Assembly (NCBI GenBank): GCA_910575445.1
Contig: CAJTFW010000006.1
Location: forward strand, 213,491 to 277,490
DNA from: Lachnospiraceae bacterium
Lineage (GTDB): Bacteria; Bacillota; Clostridia; Lachnospirales; Lachnospiraceae
Length of the DNA: 64,000 nt
Reading direction: 5' to 3'
Both the position numbers and the translations under genes were made by a program. Numbering within the stretch: the stretch's first letter is position 1; the number at the start of each line of letters is the position of its first letter. This document shows positions 10,501-18,671 of this stretch, in pieces. The notes under the pieces are model-generated. The model did not search any database and was not told where the DNA came from. It worked only from the letters and a program-made list of their open reading frames with translations.

Positions 10501-10931
10501 TGAGAAGCTTTAATGAGCGGCTGCAGGCAAGAGCATATTATCTGATGAAAGATTCCAAAAAGGCAACGGAGCATGCCAAAAAGGCGCTTGCTATCGCGCT
10601 AGAAGAAGCATATTCTGAGGAGGTCTATCTGGACTATCCGGCAGAGAGGCCCCTGCATCTGTCGAAAGCAGGAGAATGTTATCTCTATATGGGACAGATG
10701 GAAAAAGCCTATGAGATGTTCTGCCAGATGGGGATTGGCTATCGGTGTGAGCATTGCAGAAGTGCAGAGTGCTATGAGAAATATAGAAATCTTGGACTTT
10801 ATTATTTGGGACTTGGAGAAGGATTTAAGAAAAATGCGCTGGAAAACTATGAGGAGGCGCTTCGGCTTTGTCCATCCGAGTTAGAACTTGTAGAAATGGT
10901 AAGAAAACTGCGTAAGGAGTTGGGAAGATAG
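7554..10931 (+). CDS. TPR protein with degenerate N-terminal J domain
   Basis: A 1125-residue, acidic, helical repeat protein. Residues about 3-55 align with a J domain: a first helix VFHILEVK, then AVKAAYMKKLRATNPEDDPEGF and KLREAYEQAL. The usual HPD tripeptide, needed to stimulate Hsp70 ATPase, reads NPE here. From about residue 190 to the end there are many TPR-like 34-residue units, such as GYYYGIGCCYLEMDEEEKAL and AAFNNIGYSYKHMGEYEKSI. The stop codon is followed directly by the ATG of an HscC-like Hsp70, so the two are surely co-translated. The likely role is a client- or ribosome-linked co-chaperone for that Hsp70; the client is unknown. The start is fixed by a GTAAAGGGG-type site. An extended -10 (TGG then TATACT) lies at about 7501-7509. 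Confidence 0.85.
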   Translation: MEKELVFHILEVKEVKDERAVKAAYMKKLRATNPEDDPEGFRKLREAYEQALLMLQEAEEEEDSSKEKTEIDLWIDRIDQVYQDFIKRADVDAWEELLEDEVCQSLDTSLDARDALFQYLLGHFYLPRNVWQRLNRELQFVEEQEELKERYPADFLSYVQHYTENDYFIRFHRMTLRDASVQMADVNVDGYIRAYMELRDLCDQKEYDKAKEKLSEMPAYGVWYPWEDVEQMKLLKEAGELKEALVIADRLSEAYKDDGYIASEGGMVYWENGDKETAFAIWNRVPEAYGCRIGMIQYYLESEDTAEKAKEMALDIWEEDGSGHRADEYIDKANQLLLKKYNRQLEELESEEEKDSVRLEIAWCEYQNKHADKAIEMLDIITPGEDIYYSYHNLKGRVLAALGRNEEAIVELRLWLSMILETMDDGSEESKKRIGRKGTAYLMLGYCLAKAKEYDEAIEILNTAKEVTTDTSERFGAMDNLAHVYMEREEYEKAVDQCDEIIRQDAGYYPAYLIRQEAYYELRNPQAVVDNYYQAIDIYSGFYKPYLYALKVFLIYHQYEDAKQVLECAVENQVEFSDQMKLYQVKVLRNLAESEEDREVPMHILQDLQVAINPEQTDIEDLSELEYEIALLYWDNNQLDTALAHLADASKKNPSRGQYYMVKGEILREKGKYLEALGAYQAAKEDYCDTAGYYYGIGCCYLEMDEEEKALSHLLKAAEYDGEYRDVNEKIGDIYMERYKRTCNPKEYSDAILFASREIENDENCYMLVHRGLMYRAAMELQKAIADFEKALTYRPKDWAAFNNIGYSYKHMGEYEKSIEMYQKSLEILIENNDKRVLPYSNMADCYEILGEYDKAIECYEKDLEWYPERTVFYEEIGDLYYYKKDYKNAIKYYETAGCKWNDKEYLLKIGDVWFAQGKVKRAKSFYKKAAQSANIYEDAFARYTDYAERILNQYFEYSFALALLEKAVEGYEKHDWNASKNMRSFNERLQARAYYLMKDSKKATEHAKKALAIALEEAYSEEVYLDYPAERPLHLSKAGECYLYMGQMEKAYEMFCQMGIGYRCEHCRSAECYEKYRNLGLYYLGLGEGFKKNALENYEEALRLCPSELELVEMVRKLRKELGR

Positions 10932-12626
10932 ATGATAGTAGGAATTGACCTTGGGACAACAAACAGTCTTGTGGCATATTATACGGAAGAAGGACCAAAG
11001 ATTATTCCAAACAGGCTAGGAAAGCCGATGACACCGTCGGTGGTCAGCATCGACGAAGAAGGGCAGATCTATGTGGGAGAGTCAGCAGCAGAACGGATGC
11101 TGCTCTATCCGGGCAGCGGAGCTTCTCTGTTTAAGAGAAGTATGGGAAGCAATAAGAAATTCTCCTTGTTAGAGAAAGAATTTACCGCGGAGGAATTGTC
11201 TTCTTTTGTACTGCGTTTTCTAAAAGAGGATGCAGAGAATTATCTGGGCGAGGAAGTGACAGAGGCCGTTATCAGCGTGCCGGCATATTTTAACGATGCC
11301 AGACGGCGGGCGACAAAGCGTGCAGGAGAGCTGGCAGGACTGAAAGTAGAGCGAATTATCAGTGAGCCAACCGCGGCAGCGATTGCCTATGGCTTGTGGC
11401 AGCAGAAAGGACAGGCCCGCTTTTTAGTATTTGACTTAGGCGGCGGAACGTTTGATGTGTCTATCCTAGAGCTGTATGACACGATATTAGAAGTGCACGC
11501 CGTAGCCGGAGATAATTTTCTAGGAGGCGAGGATTTTACAGCAGTATTAGAACGTATGTTCTACGAGAAATTCTCGGAGATTAATCGTTTTCAGTTAAGT
11601 GAGAAGGTAAATAAGCATATCCGTAAGCAGGCCGAGTTATGTAAGATGGGCTTTGGAAAAGCCCGCATTTCTGAGATGAAATGTAATATTGACGGAAAAG
11701 AATACAATTTCCCGGTAGAGCTCTCAGACTATGAAGAAGCATGTGAAGAACTTCTAGAGCGGATTCGGCAACCCGTTAAGAGAAGCTTAAAGGATGCACA
11801 TATTCGCCTGTCGGATATTGATAAGGTAGTGTTAGTTGGAGGAGCAACCAAATCTCCGGTTATCCGTAAATTTGCCGGAAAGCTGTTTCATATGATACCA
11901 GATACCAATCTCAATCCTGATGAGACGGTGGCACTTGGCGCAGCGATTCAGGCGGCGATGAAGGAGCGAAGAGACGGGATTCGGGAAGTGATATTAACCG
12001 ATGTCTGTCCATTTACACTGGGGACAGAGGTCGTGCGCGAGTATGAGGAGCATCGCTTTGAAAATGGTGTCTTCCTTCCGATTATCGAGCGGAACACTGT
12101 GATTCCGGCAAGCAGGACAGAGAGACTCTATACCGTGCGGGATAACCAGAACAAGATTCGGGTACATATCCTGCAAGGAGAGAGCCGTTTTGCGGTCAAT
12201 AACCTGTCTCTTGGAGAGCTGCTTATCGACGTGCCAGCTGCAAAAGCCGGAGAAGAAGCGGTGGATGTTACCTATACGTATGATATTAATTCGATTCTAG
12301 AAGTGGAAGTTAAGGTGGTATCAAGCGGCAAGAAGATTCGCCAGGTCTTTAAAGACCAAGGGCTTGATATGAGCGAGGAGGAGATTGAGGAGCGCTTAGA
12401 GACATTGTCCTATCTCAAGATTCATCCGCGGGAGAAAGAAGAAAATAAGTTCCTTTTGCTCCGGGGAGAGAGGGTCTATGAGGAGAGTCTTGGCATGAAG
12501 CGTGTACAGGCAGAACAGGTGCTTCGAAAATTTGAACATGCACTGGATTCCTATGATGCAGAGCAGATTGCAGATACCAAGCGGGAATTGATTGAATTTC
12601 TGGAGAAGCTGGACGAATGGGATTAA
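10932..12626 (+). CDS. HscC-like Hsp70 chaperone
   Basis: A 564-residue Hsp70, shorter than DnaK (about 610-640) and close to E. coli HscC. The nucleotide-binding domain contains GIDLGTTNSLVA (phosphate 1), FDLGGGTFDVSILEL (phosphate 2), VLVGGATKSP and the SEPTAAAIAYGL connector. The substrate domain follows from about residue 370, and the C-terminal lid is short, with no EEVD-like tail. Lack of grpE and dnaJ nearby, and fusion of the J-like domain to a TPR protein just upstream, point to a dedicated Hsp70 pair rather than the general folding machine. It overlaps the following methyltransferase gene by 10 bases. Confidence 0.92.
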   Translation: MIVGIDLGTTNSLVAYYTEEGPKIIPNRLGKPMTPSVVSIDEEGQIYVGESAAERMLLYPGSGASLFKRSMGSNKKFSLLEKEFTAEELSSFVLRFLKEDAENYLGEEVTEAVISVPAYFNDARRRATKRAGELAGLKVERIISEPTAAAIAYGLWQQKGQARFLVFDLGGGTFDVSILELYDTILEVHAVAGDNFLGGEDFTAVLERMFYEKFSEINRFQLSEKVNKHIRKQAELCKMGFGKARISEMKCNIDGKEYNFPVELSDYEEACEELLERIRQPVKRSLKDAHIRLSDIDKVVLVGGATKSPVIRKFAGKLFHMIPDTNLNPDETVALGAAIQAAMKERRDGIREVILTDVCPFTLGTEVVREYEEHRFENGVFLPIIERNTVIPASRTERLYTVRDNQNKIRVHILQGESRFAVNNLSLGELLIDVPAAKAGEEAVDVTYTYDINSILEVEVKVVSSGKKIRQVFKDQGLDMSEEEIEERLETLSYLKIHPREKEENKFLLLRGERVYEESLGMKRVQAEQVLRKFEHALDSYDAEQIADTKRELIEFLEKLDEWD

Positions 12627-13789
12627 ATGATAAACATATGGATTTAAAACAGATGGTAGAGTCTATCTGGGAGACAGGTCCATATAAAGTGATACTGAGC
12701 AATGGAAGAAAGCAGGAGCACTCTTATCAGAAGATAGTGCTGCAAAGGCTTGAGACTAGATGGCAGGCAGAGAAGTACACTAAGACGCAGGTATTTCATG
12801 AGAATCTCTCAGAGGACGAAGTAAAGGAGTATCTGCTTGGCAAATTGGAGACGGATTTTCGGCAGTGCAATGCGTGGGATAAAGAGCAGGAGCATATGAT
12901 TCGCATCTCCAAAGGCGGGAAGGCAAGCTATCAGAAGATGACAGCGAAGGCAGCACCAAAGCAGAAGAACGGGCACAACCGGAAGAAGAATTATCTTTTA
13001 GAGGAGGGAACAGTGATTCCTCCTCTAGTTGATATGGGCATCTTTACCGCCGAAGGGAAAGTGGTTCGTTCGATGTATGATAAGTACAGGCAGATTAATC
13101 GCTTTGTGGAGATGATTGAGGATGAGATTGAAGCGCTTCCCAAAGGGCAGACGGTTCATGTGATAGACTTTGGATGCGGAAAATCATATCTGACATTTAT
13201 CTTGTATTATTATCTGGTGGAGATAAAGGGCTTTGATGTCAGGATTATGGGGCTTGATTTAAAGGCAGATGTGATTGAGAGCTGTAATCGGGCGGCGAAG
13301 ACGTATGGGTATCATGGGCTTACGTTTGAGCAGGGGGATGTGAAAGGGTACGAGGCTCCCTGGGCGGTGGATATGGTAATATCTTTGCATGCTTGTGATA
13401 CGGCGACGGATTATGCGCTCTATCATGCAATAAGGTGGAAGGCTAAGCTGATTTTCTCGGTGCCTTGTTGTCAGCATGAGTTGAATGGGCAGATACATAG
13501 TGAGGAGCTGTCAATTCTGACACGGTATGGGATTGTAAAAGAGCGTATGGCAGCACTTATGACAGATGCAATACGCGCAAACCTGCTAACAGAGAGCGGA
13601 TATAAGACACAGCTTTTAGAGTTTGTGGATTTGTCACATACGCCAAAGAATGTGCTGATACGCGGGGTACGTACCGTGATGCCAAAAGGAGTGCGGCAGA
13701 AAGCACGCAAGGAAGTAGAAGAGTTAAAAAAGGCGTTTGGGCTGAGACAGACGTTGGATGAGTTGCTAAAGGGGACGGGTCTGCCGTAA
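12617..13789 (+). CDS. Class I SAM-dependent methyltransferase (Methyltransf_32 type)
   Basis: A 390-residue protein. The N-terminal third is basic and variable. From about residue 170 a Rossmann methyltransferase fold is visible: VHVIDFGCGKSYLTFILYYY (motif I), MGLDLKADVIESCNRAA (motif II), FEQGDV, then VISLHACDTATDYALY and the paired cysteines in FSVPCCQHELN. The SLHACD/PCCQHE combination is typical of the PF13679 group. The substrate is unknown; an RNA or protein target is possible. The start overlaps the Hsp70 gene by 10 bases with GGAG upstream, so it belongs to the same operon. Its stop codon lies inside a terminator stem. Confidence 0.85.
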   Translation: MGLNDKHMDLKQMVESIWETGPYKVILSNGRKQEHSYQKIVLQRLETRWQAEKYTKTQVFHENLSEDEVKEYLLGKLETDFRQCNAWDKEQEHMIRISKGGKASYQKMTAKAAPKQKNGHNRKKNYLLEEGTVIPPLVDMGIFTAEGKVVRSMYDKYRQINRFVEMIEDEIEALPKGQTVHVIDFGCGKSYLTFILYYYLVEIKGFDVRIMGLDLKADVIESCNRAAKTYGYHGLTFEQGDVKGYEAPWAVDMVISLHACDTATDYALYHAIRWKAKLIFSVPCCQHELNGQIHSEELSILTRYGIVKERMAALMTDAIRANLLTESGYKTQLLEFVDLSHTPKNVLIRGVRTVMPKGVRQKARKEVEELKKAFGLRQTLDELLKGTGLP

Positions 13790-13820
13790 AATAAGGTTTT
13801 TCGCCTGTTTTACGGCAGAC
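13779..13820 (+). terminator. Terminator overlapping the methyltransferase stop codon
   Basis: A perfect 13-bp inverted repeat (13779-13791 with 13808-13820, arm GTCTGCCGTAAAA) includes the TAA stop of the preceding gene and is followed by CTTTG. It ends the J/TPR-Hsp70-methyltransferase operon. Confidence 0.75.
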
Positions 13821-13880
13821 TTTGTATGAGGATGCAAAACTTTAAGAACAGCAGAAGCATAGAAAGGGTTTAATTGAAAT

Positions 13881-14216
13881 ATGAATATTGGAGTTTGGTG
13901 TTGTATATGTGTGATTCCGGGATTTGTCTTGGTAGGGGTACTATTTGGCATTGGGAAGGAGAGGGCAGCAAGATTTATTTCAGGGTTTAATATGCTTCCT
14001 AATAAAGAGCAGGAATTGTATGATAAGGCGTATATGGCTAGAGATATACGAAATTCTTGCTTTTTGTGGGCAGGGATTATGGCTATAGGAGCTTTGCTCT
14101 CTTGGCTACTGACAGCATATATGGCAATAGGGGCGTATGTGGTCTGGGGGATTTTGTTTTTTAGAGATGTGCATGTGGATGCACATAAAGCATTTGAAAA
14201 ATATTTAAAAAAATGA
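13881..14216 (+). CDS. DUF3784-like small membrane protein
   Basis: A 111-residue protein with an N-terminal hydrophobic helix ending VLFGIGK, a polar middle GFNMLPNKEQELYDKAYMARDIRN and two further helices at about 58-96. The layout, with FNMLPxxExxxYDK between helices one and two, is that of DUF3784. Function is not known for the family. The ribosome site is weak: GAAAGGG sits 12 bases upstream. It lies between a terminator and the alaX-like gene, 24 bases before the latter, so the two may share a transcript. Confidence 0.7.
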   Translation: MNIGVWCCICVIPGFVLVGVLFGIGKERAARFISGFNMLPNKEQELYDKAYMARDIRNSCFLWAGIMAIGALLSWLLTAYMAIGAYVVWGILFFRDVHVDAHKAFEKYLKK

Positions 14217-14240
14217 TTTTTGGGTAAGGAGTGACAAGGG

Positions 14241-15413
14241 ATGACAGAGAAACTATTTTACAAGGATAGTTATATAGAGGAGTTTGAAGCAGTTGTGCTT
14301 GGGTGTGAAGCGCGCATTTCTAAAAAAGGGGAAAAAGAGGGATATGAGATAGCGCTTGACAGAACGGCATTTTTCCCGGAAGGGGGAGGACAGTCTGGAG
14401 ATGTGGGATGGATACAGGGAGTAGAGGTAATTGATACAAAAGAAAGAGGCGGTGTGGTATATCACAGGACAAAAGAAGCTCTTCCATGTGGCACGCATAT
14501 CTGTGGAAAGGTGAATTTTGAGGTTCGCTTTGACAGGATGCAGCAACATTCGGGAGAGCATATCTTATCGGGATTGGTACATAAGAAGTATGGATATGCG
14601 AATGTGGGATTTCATCTGGGGGAAGATGCGACAACATTGGATTTTAACGGGGAACTTTCAAAGGAGCAGGTAGAAGAGCTTGAAAAGCTTGCGAATCGGG
14701 CAGTGTTTGAAAATGTGTCAGTGGAGGTTTGCTATCCTTCTAAGAAGGAGCTTCTGGGGATGGAGTATCGAAGCAAGATAGAGATTGAGGGACAGATTCG
14801 AATTGTGTCGATACCAGGGTATGATGTCTGTGCCTGCTGTGCGCCGCATGTGAAGCGAACGGGAGAGATAGGACTGATTAAGGTGCTTGGATGTGAGCGG
14901 CACAGAGGGGGATGCCGCATGACGATTGCGTGCGGGATGCGCGCGCTTATGGATTATCGGCAGAAGCAAAGGAGCGTCTCGGAGGTGTCGGTGCTGCTGT
15001 CGGCAAAGCCGGAGCGGATTGAAGAAGCGGTGCTTCGACTAAAGGAGCAGCAGGGGAAAATACGAGAGCATCTGAACCGGATGCAGGCAGCATACCTTGA
15101 GCAGAAGCTTATGGAGATTGGAGAAGACGCAGAACAGGTCTGCATCTTTGAAGAAGATTTGGATGGAGTGGCAGTAAGGAATTTTGTGAATGGGGCGATG
15201 GAGCGCTGTAAGGGCATCTGCGGGGCTTTTGTAGGAAATGATGAGAATGGATATCATTATATCTTAGGAAGTAAGCATATGGATGTAAGAGGTATAACGA
15301 AGGAAATGAATCAGAGATTTCAGGGAAAAGGCGGCGGAAAAGCAGAGATGGTGCAGGGGGCTTTGTCTGGACGGAAAGAGGAGATACAGGCGTGGTTATT
15401 AGAGAACGGGTGA
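14241..15413 (+). CDS. Alanyl-tRNA editing protein, AlaX-L type
   Basis: A 390-residue trans-editing hydrolase that would remove serine or glycine wrongly attached to tRNA-Ala. Residues about 30-55 carry the glycine-rich AlaRS-like FPEGGGQSGDVG. Zinc ligands are seen as HSGEH near residue 102 and CCAPH near 198, matching the HxxxH and CxxxH pairs. From about residue 310 a DHHA1-like domain is present, ending in the GGGKAEMVQGAL segment that is typical of AlaRS C-terminal regions. This makes it the long (AlaX-L) form, without the aminoacylation domain. AAGGAG precedes the ATG by 9 bases. Confidence 0.88.
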   Translation: MTEKLFYKDSYIEEFEAVVLGCEARISKKGEKEGYEIALDRTAFFPEGGGQSGDVGWIQGVEVIDTKERGGVVYHRTKEALPCGTHICGKVNFEVRFDRMQQHSGEHILSGLVHKKYGYANVGFHLGEDATTLDFNGELSKEQVEELEKLANRAVFENVSVEVCYPSKKELLGMEYRSKIEIEGQIRIVSIPGYDVCACCAPHVKRTGEIGLIKVLGCERHRGGCRMTIACGMRALMDYRQKQRSVSEVSVLLSAKPERIEEAVLRLKEQQGKIREHLNRMQAAYLEQKLMEIGEDAEQVCIFEEDLDGVAVRNFVNGAMERCKGICGAFVGNDENGYHYILGSKHMDVRGITKEMNQRFQGKGGGKAEMVQGALSGRKEEIQAWLLENG

Positions 15414-15429
15414 ATGGTATAATAAAAAT

Positions 15430-15463
15430 CCCCGCGCATGACCAAAGGCCCAGACACGCGGGG
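15430..15463 (-). terminator. Terminator for the sorC-family gene
   Basis: A CCCCGCG/CGCGGGG stem (15430-15436 with 15457-15463) is followed, reading leftward, by ATTTTTATT. It serves the leftward regulator gene and may also stop the converging alaX-like transcript. Confidence 0.7.
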
Positions 15464-15475
15464 AGATAAACTTAA

Positions 15476-16411
15476 TTATTCTTCATCTTTAATAATCTCT
15501 AATATCTGATAAGCTGCAGCTTCATCGGTGATTAGAATATCGAGGTAATTGCCTCGAAGGGCAGCCAAGATTGCTTCTGTCTTATAGTAGCCGCCAGCAG
15601 CACCAATGATATTGTCTAAGGTCTTTAGCGCCTCTAAAGGCGTTGTAATAAGGCGGCTTTCCAAGTCCGAAGGGACGAGATTGCCGTTCGCATCAATAAA
15701 ATGACAGAGCATATCGCCAACAGCACCCTGTTCAGTAAGGGTAACAAAATCTGTATGATTCAGGATATTGCTGGTCATAGTGGTCGCTTTGGGGCTTAGG
15801 CTTCCAATACCTAGGATGGTCATCTGAGCTAAGGTGGCCATCTTGCGGACTTCCTGCACACTTGGTTCTTTCTCGATGGCGCTGACCATCGCAGCATCTT
15901 TCATCAGTAAAGGTGTGGGAAGCAGATGCAGCTTGGCATTAAATACATTAGAGCGCACATTGGGAAGATAGTAGCGCACACCGCCTGTCAGGGAGACGAC
16001 ATTGACTGGGGATTCGGACATATTGGCCAGATGATTGAGAATTCTGCCAGGAGTATCTCCATATCCCATATTAATATAACTAGATTCGTCTAAGCGGTCA
16101 TGGATATACATGGCAGCTGCCTGTGCAATCCGTTCGTTGATATCCTTGTCATCGACAGCAGATGGAACAACAAATGCATCCTTTAGATGAAAGCGCTGAA
16201 TCAGTTCTAACTCTGCCTGTGTTCTCTTGCTGTTGCCGTCCCGAATAGAAAAATGAACAAAGCCGCTTTTGCGTGCCTTATCTAACAGGCGGTTGACCCT
16301 GAGCCTTGGGATGCCCAGATATTCTCCTATCTGCTGCTGTGTAAAATCTTCAATATAATAATACCATGCGACTTTTGTCAGCAGTTTCTCTTCGTAGTCC
16401 TCTCTCTCCAC
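15476..16411 (-). CDS. SorC/DeoR-type sugar-binding transcriptional regulator
   Basis: A 311-residue regulator. Residues about 8-52 form a helix-turn-helix: WYYYIEDFTQQQIGEYLGIP then RVNRLLDKARKSGFV, which is the SorC N-terminal pattern. The rest is the SorC effector domain, with GYGDTPGRILNHL, VVSLTGG, ILGIGSLS and IIGAAGGYYKTEAILAAL, a phosphosugar-binding fold related to glucosamine-6-phosphate deaminase. I chose the GTG at 16411 because GGAGGG lies 8 bases before it; a TTG at 16435 would add eight residues without a good site. It follows pyrG on the same strand after 128 bases. No sugar catabolic operon adjoins, so its target is unclear. Confidence 0.85.
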   Translation of the reverse strand: MEREDYEEKLLTKVAWYYYIEDFTQQQIGEYLGIPRLRVNRLLDKARKSGFVHFSIRDGNSKRTQAELELIQRFHLKDAFVVPSAVDDKDINERIAQAAAMYIHDRLDESSYINMGYGDTPGRILNHLANMSESPVNVVSLTGGVRYYLPNVRSNVFNAKLHLLPTPLLMKDAAMVSAIEKEPSVQEVRKMATLAQMTILGIGSLSPKATTMTSNILNHTDFVTLTEQGAVGDMLCHFIDANGNLVPSDLESRLITTPLEALKTLDNIIGAAGGYYKTEAILAALRGNYLDILITDEAAAYQILEIIKDEE

Positions 16412-16539
16412 GATGTTGCCCTCCGATTGATACAAATGTTATAACTCTTGTCAAAAGTTCTCTTTGTACCAAAGTTTACCATAATTATTTCTGTTTGTCA
16501 ATAAAACGAAATAGAGGAGGAGAGAATTTTAGCATCCTT

Positions 16540-18144
16540 TTATTTTTTGGTCTTTAAAGCAGCCTCTACAAAGCCTTTAAAGAGCGGATGCGGACGATTC
16601 GGGCGGGATTTTAGTTCGGGGTGTGCCTGCGTAGCGATAAAGAACGGATGTTCTGATAACTCTATCATCTCTACAATTCGTCCGTCTGGAGAGAGACCGG
16701 AGAGCATCATCTTATGCTCGGTTAAGACAGAACGATAGTCATTGTTGACTTCATAGCGATGTCTGTGGCGCTCGTGAATCTCGGCAGTACCATATAAGGC
16801 ATAGGCTTTGGAGTCTTTGTTCAGTACGCAAGGGCAAGAGCCAAGGCGCAGAGTACCTCCAATATCCTCCACACCGTTTTGGTCAGGCATCAAAGCAATA
16901 ACCGGATAAGGAGTGTTCGGATTGAGTTCAATGCTGTGCGCATCCTCTAAACCGGCAACGTGACGGGCGTACTCGACGATAGCAAGCTGCATTCCAAGAC
17001 ACAGACCAAGGAATGGTATCTGATGTTCTCTGGCGTAACGGATAGCCGTGATCTTTCCTTCGATGCCGCGGTCACCAAAGCCACCTGGAACCAGAATACC
17101 TGTGACATCTTTTAGTTGCTCGGCTACATTTTCTTCTGTGACAAGCTCTGAGTCAATCCATTTGATGTTGACGACTGCACGATTGTCAATTCCACCGTGT
17201 TTTAAGGCTTCGACAACAGAGATATAGGCATCGTGAAGCTGGATATATTTGCCAACAAGAGCAATATTAACTTCGGTTACCGGATGGCGCAGTTTGTTGA
17301 CCATCTCGGTCCAGTCCGTCAGATTGGGCTCCGGGCAGGGAAGATTTAGACATTCACAGGCTACTTGGGCCAGATGCTCTTCTTCCATGGCAAGTGGCGC
17401 TTCGTATAGATATTCCACGTCCAGATTTTGCAGAACATGGTTCTTGGGGACATTGCAGAACAGGGCAATCTTGTCCTTGATCCCTTTTTCCAGGGGAAGC
17501 TCGGTGCGGCATACGATAATGTCCGGCTGGATTCCCATACCCTGTAGTTCTTTGACAGATGCCTGTGTGGGCTTGGTCTTCATCTCACCAGAAGCCTTTA
17601 GATAAGGAATCAGCGTCACATGGATAATGATGGCATTGTCGTGGCCTACCTCGTGTTGAAACTGACGAATCGCCTCTAAGAAAGGCTGGCTTTCAATATC
17701 GCCTACTGTACCGCCGGTCTCGATAATGGCGATATGCATGTCCTCCGAAGTAAAATTCCGGTAAAAACGGCTTTTAATCTCATTGGTAATATGAGGAATG
17801 ACTTGTACCGTGCCGCCGCCATAGTCTCCGCGGCGCTCTTTTTGCAGTACAGACCAGTATACCTTGCCGGTTGTGACATTGGAGTTCTTATCGAGACTTT
17901 CGTCGATAAAACGCTCATAATGGCCAAGGTCTAAGTCGGTCTCGGCTCCGTCATCGGTGACAAATACTTCCCCGTGTTGCACCGGATTCATGGTTCCTGG
18001 GTCAATATTAATATAAGGGTCGAATTTCTGCATGGTAACCTTGTAACCGCGCGCCTTTAGAAGACGTCCAAGAGATGCTGCAGTGATACCTTTTCCAAGG
18101 CCGGACACCACTCCACCTGTAACAAATACGTATTTGACTGGCAT
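16540..18144 (-). CDS. pyrG: CTP synthase
   Basis: Makes CTP from UTP, ATP and glutamine. The 534-residue length is standard. The N-terminal amidoligase domain begins [21 protein letters not shown], with the UTP-site region [15 protein letters not shown]. The C-terminal class I glutaminase contains GFGDRG and [17 protein letters not shown] with the nucleophile cysteine, and the HPE segment [22 protein letters not shown] precedes the ATG by 6-8 bases. A TATAAT is present on the minus strand at 18195-18200 with a poor -35. I saw no clear pyrimidine-dependent attenuator in the leader. Confidence 0.97.
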   Translation of the reverse strand: MPVKYVFVTGGVVSGLGKGITAASLGRLLKARGYKVTMQKFDPYINIDPGTMNPVQHGEVFVTDDGAETDLDLGHYERFIDESLDKNSNVTTGKVYWSVLQKERRGDYGGGTVQVIPHITNEIKSRFYRNFTSEDMHIAIIETGGTVGDIESQPFLEAIRQFQHEVGHDNAIIIHVTLIPYLKASGEMKTKPTQASVKELQGMGIQPDIIVCRTELPLEKGIKDKIALFCNVPKNHVLQNLDVEYLYEAPLAMEEEHLAQVACECLNLPCPEPNLTDWTEMVNKLRHPVTEVNIALVGKYIQLHDAYISVVEALKHGGIDNRAVVNIKWIDSELVTEENVAEQLKDVTGILVPGGFGDRGIEGKITAIRYAREHQIPFLGLCLGMQLAIVEYARHVAGLEDAHSIELNPNTPYPVIALMPDQNGVEDIGGTLRLGSCPCVLNKDSKAYALYGTAEIHERHRHRYEVNNDYRSVLTEHKMMLSGLSPDGRIVEMIELSEHPFFIATQAHPELKSRPNRPHPLFKGFVEAALKTKK

Positions 18145-18252
18145 ATTGTTGATTCCTCCGCTAACTGAATGTACAATAATAGAAAACTCTTTTCATTATA
18201 GCCTATCAGAAGTAAAAAATCCATCTGTTTTTTTGGATAGGGAAGATTTTAT

Positions 18253-18281
18253 TTGACAATGTTAGAGAAAACATCTATAAT
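18253..18281 (+). promoter_or_regulatory. Consensus sigma-A promoter for a small transcript
   Basis: TTGACA (18253-18258), exactly 17 bases, then TATAAT (18276-18281). Transcription would start near 18288. No plausible gene starts in the next 380 bases, and a terminator lies about 60-100 bases downstream. Confidence 0.75.
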
Positions 18282-18287
18282 ACACTT

Positions 18288-18387
18288 AACAAGGGAGCCG
18301 GAAGGTGAGTGCGAGTCACCCGACCCGGCGCTATAGAACTTTAAAAATAGCCGTCTACTTTACTAGGAGCAGGACGGCTATTTCTTA
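18288..18387 (+). ncRNA. Candidate small RNA, about 100 nt, unknown class
   Basis: The segment runs from a perfect-consensus promoter to a strong terminator. It can fold a nested hairpin at 18297-18329 (GCCGG with CCGGC outside, GGTGA with TCACC inside), followed by an A-rich linker and the terminator stem. I do not recognise it as 6S, SRP, RNase P, T-box or a common riboswitch. A short open frame through it has no ribosome site and no protein-like composition. It could be a leader of ftsH, but two terminators and the separate ftsH promoter argue for an independent RNA. Confidence 0.5.
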
Positions 18388-18390
18388 TTT
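18345..18390 (+). terminator. Terminator of the small RNA candidate
   Basis: A perfect 11-bp stem (18345-18355 with 18373-18383, arm AAATAGCCGTC) with a 17-base loop, followed by CTTATTTTTC. Confidence 0.8.
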
Positions 18391-18458
18391 TTCAGAGTTA
18401 AATGTGTTATTTTATTGTCATAGTACAGATGTTGGCTGTTTTGCAACAATGATTATAC

Positions 18459-18494
18459 AGCGCCTTGTATTACGAAAGCAGAGGCGCTATTTTA
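18459..18494 (+). terminator. Second terminator-like hairpin upstream of ftsH
   Basis: AGCGCCT (18459-18465) pairs with AGGCGCT (18482-18488), followed by ATTTTAA. It lies about 75 bases after the first terminator and may be a backup. The remaining bases between 18495 and the ftsH promoter are A+T-rich, with nothing else I can name. Confidence 0.5.
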
Positions 18495-18613
18495 ATGCGA
18501 CAGATGGTTTGATAATACTATAAATTGTAGTAAAACACAATGAAAAAGAAAAGGATATTTTCACAATTTATATTTATTTTATAAAAAGAAGACAAAATTT
18601 CTCAGAAGGTGTA

Positions 18614-18642
18614 TTGATTTTAAAATGAAGGTTCACTATAAT
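18614..18642 (+). promoter_or_regulatory. ftsH promoter
   Basis: TTGATT (18614-18619), a 17-base spacer, TATAAT (18637-18642). It is about 30 bases before the ftsH start codon, giving a leader of roughly 24 bases. Confidence 0.7.
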
Positions 18643-18671
18643 AGGAAGTGCTACGCGCAAGGAGGAAAGAG

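Noticed and set aside
18305..18523. 72-residue open frame in the pyrG-ftsH gap
   Set aside because: It crosses two terminator stems and has no ribosome site; the composition is not protein-like.
18145..18671. Known riboswitch or T-box leader for ftsH
   Set aside because: I looked for T-box, TPP, cobalamin, glycine, SAM, fluoride and guanidine motifs by eye and found none.
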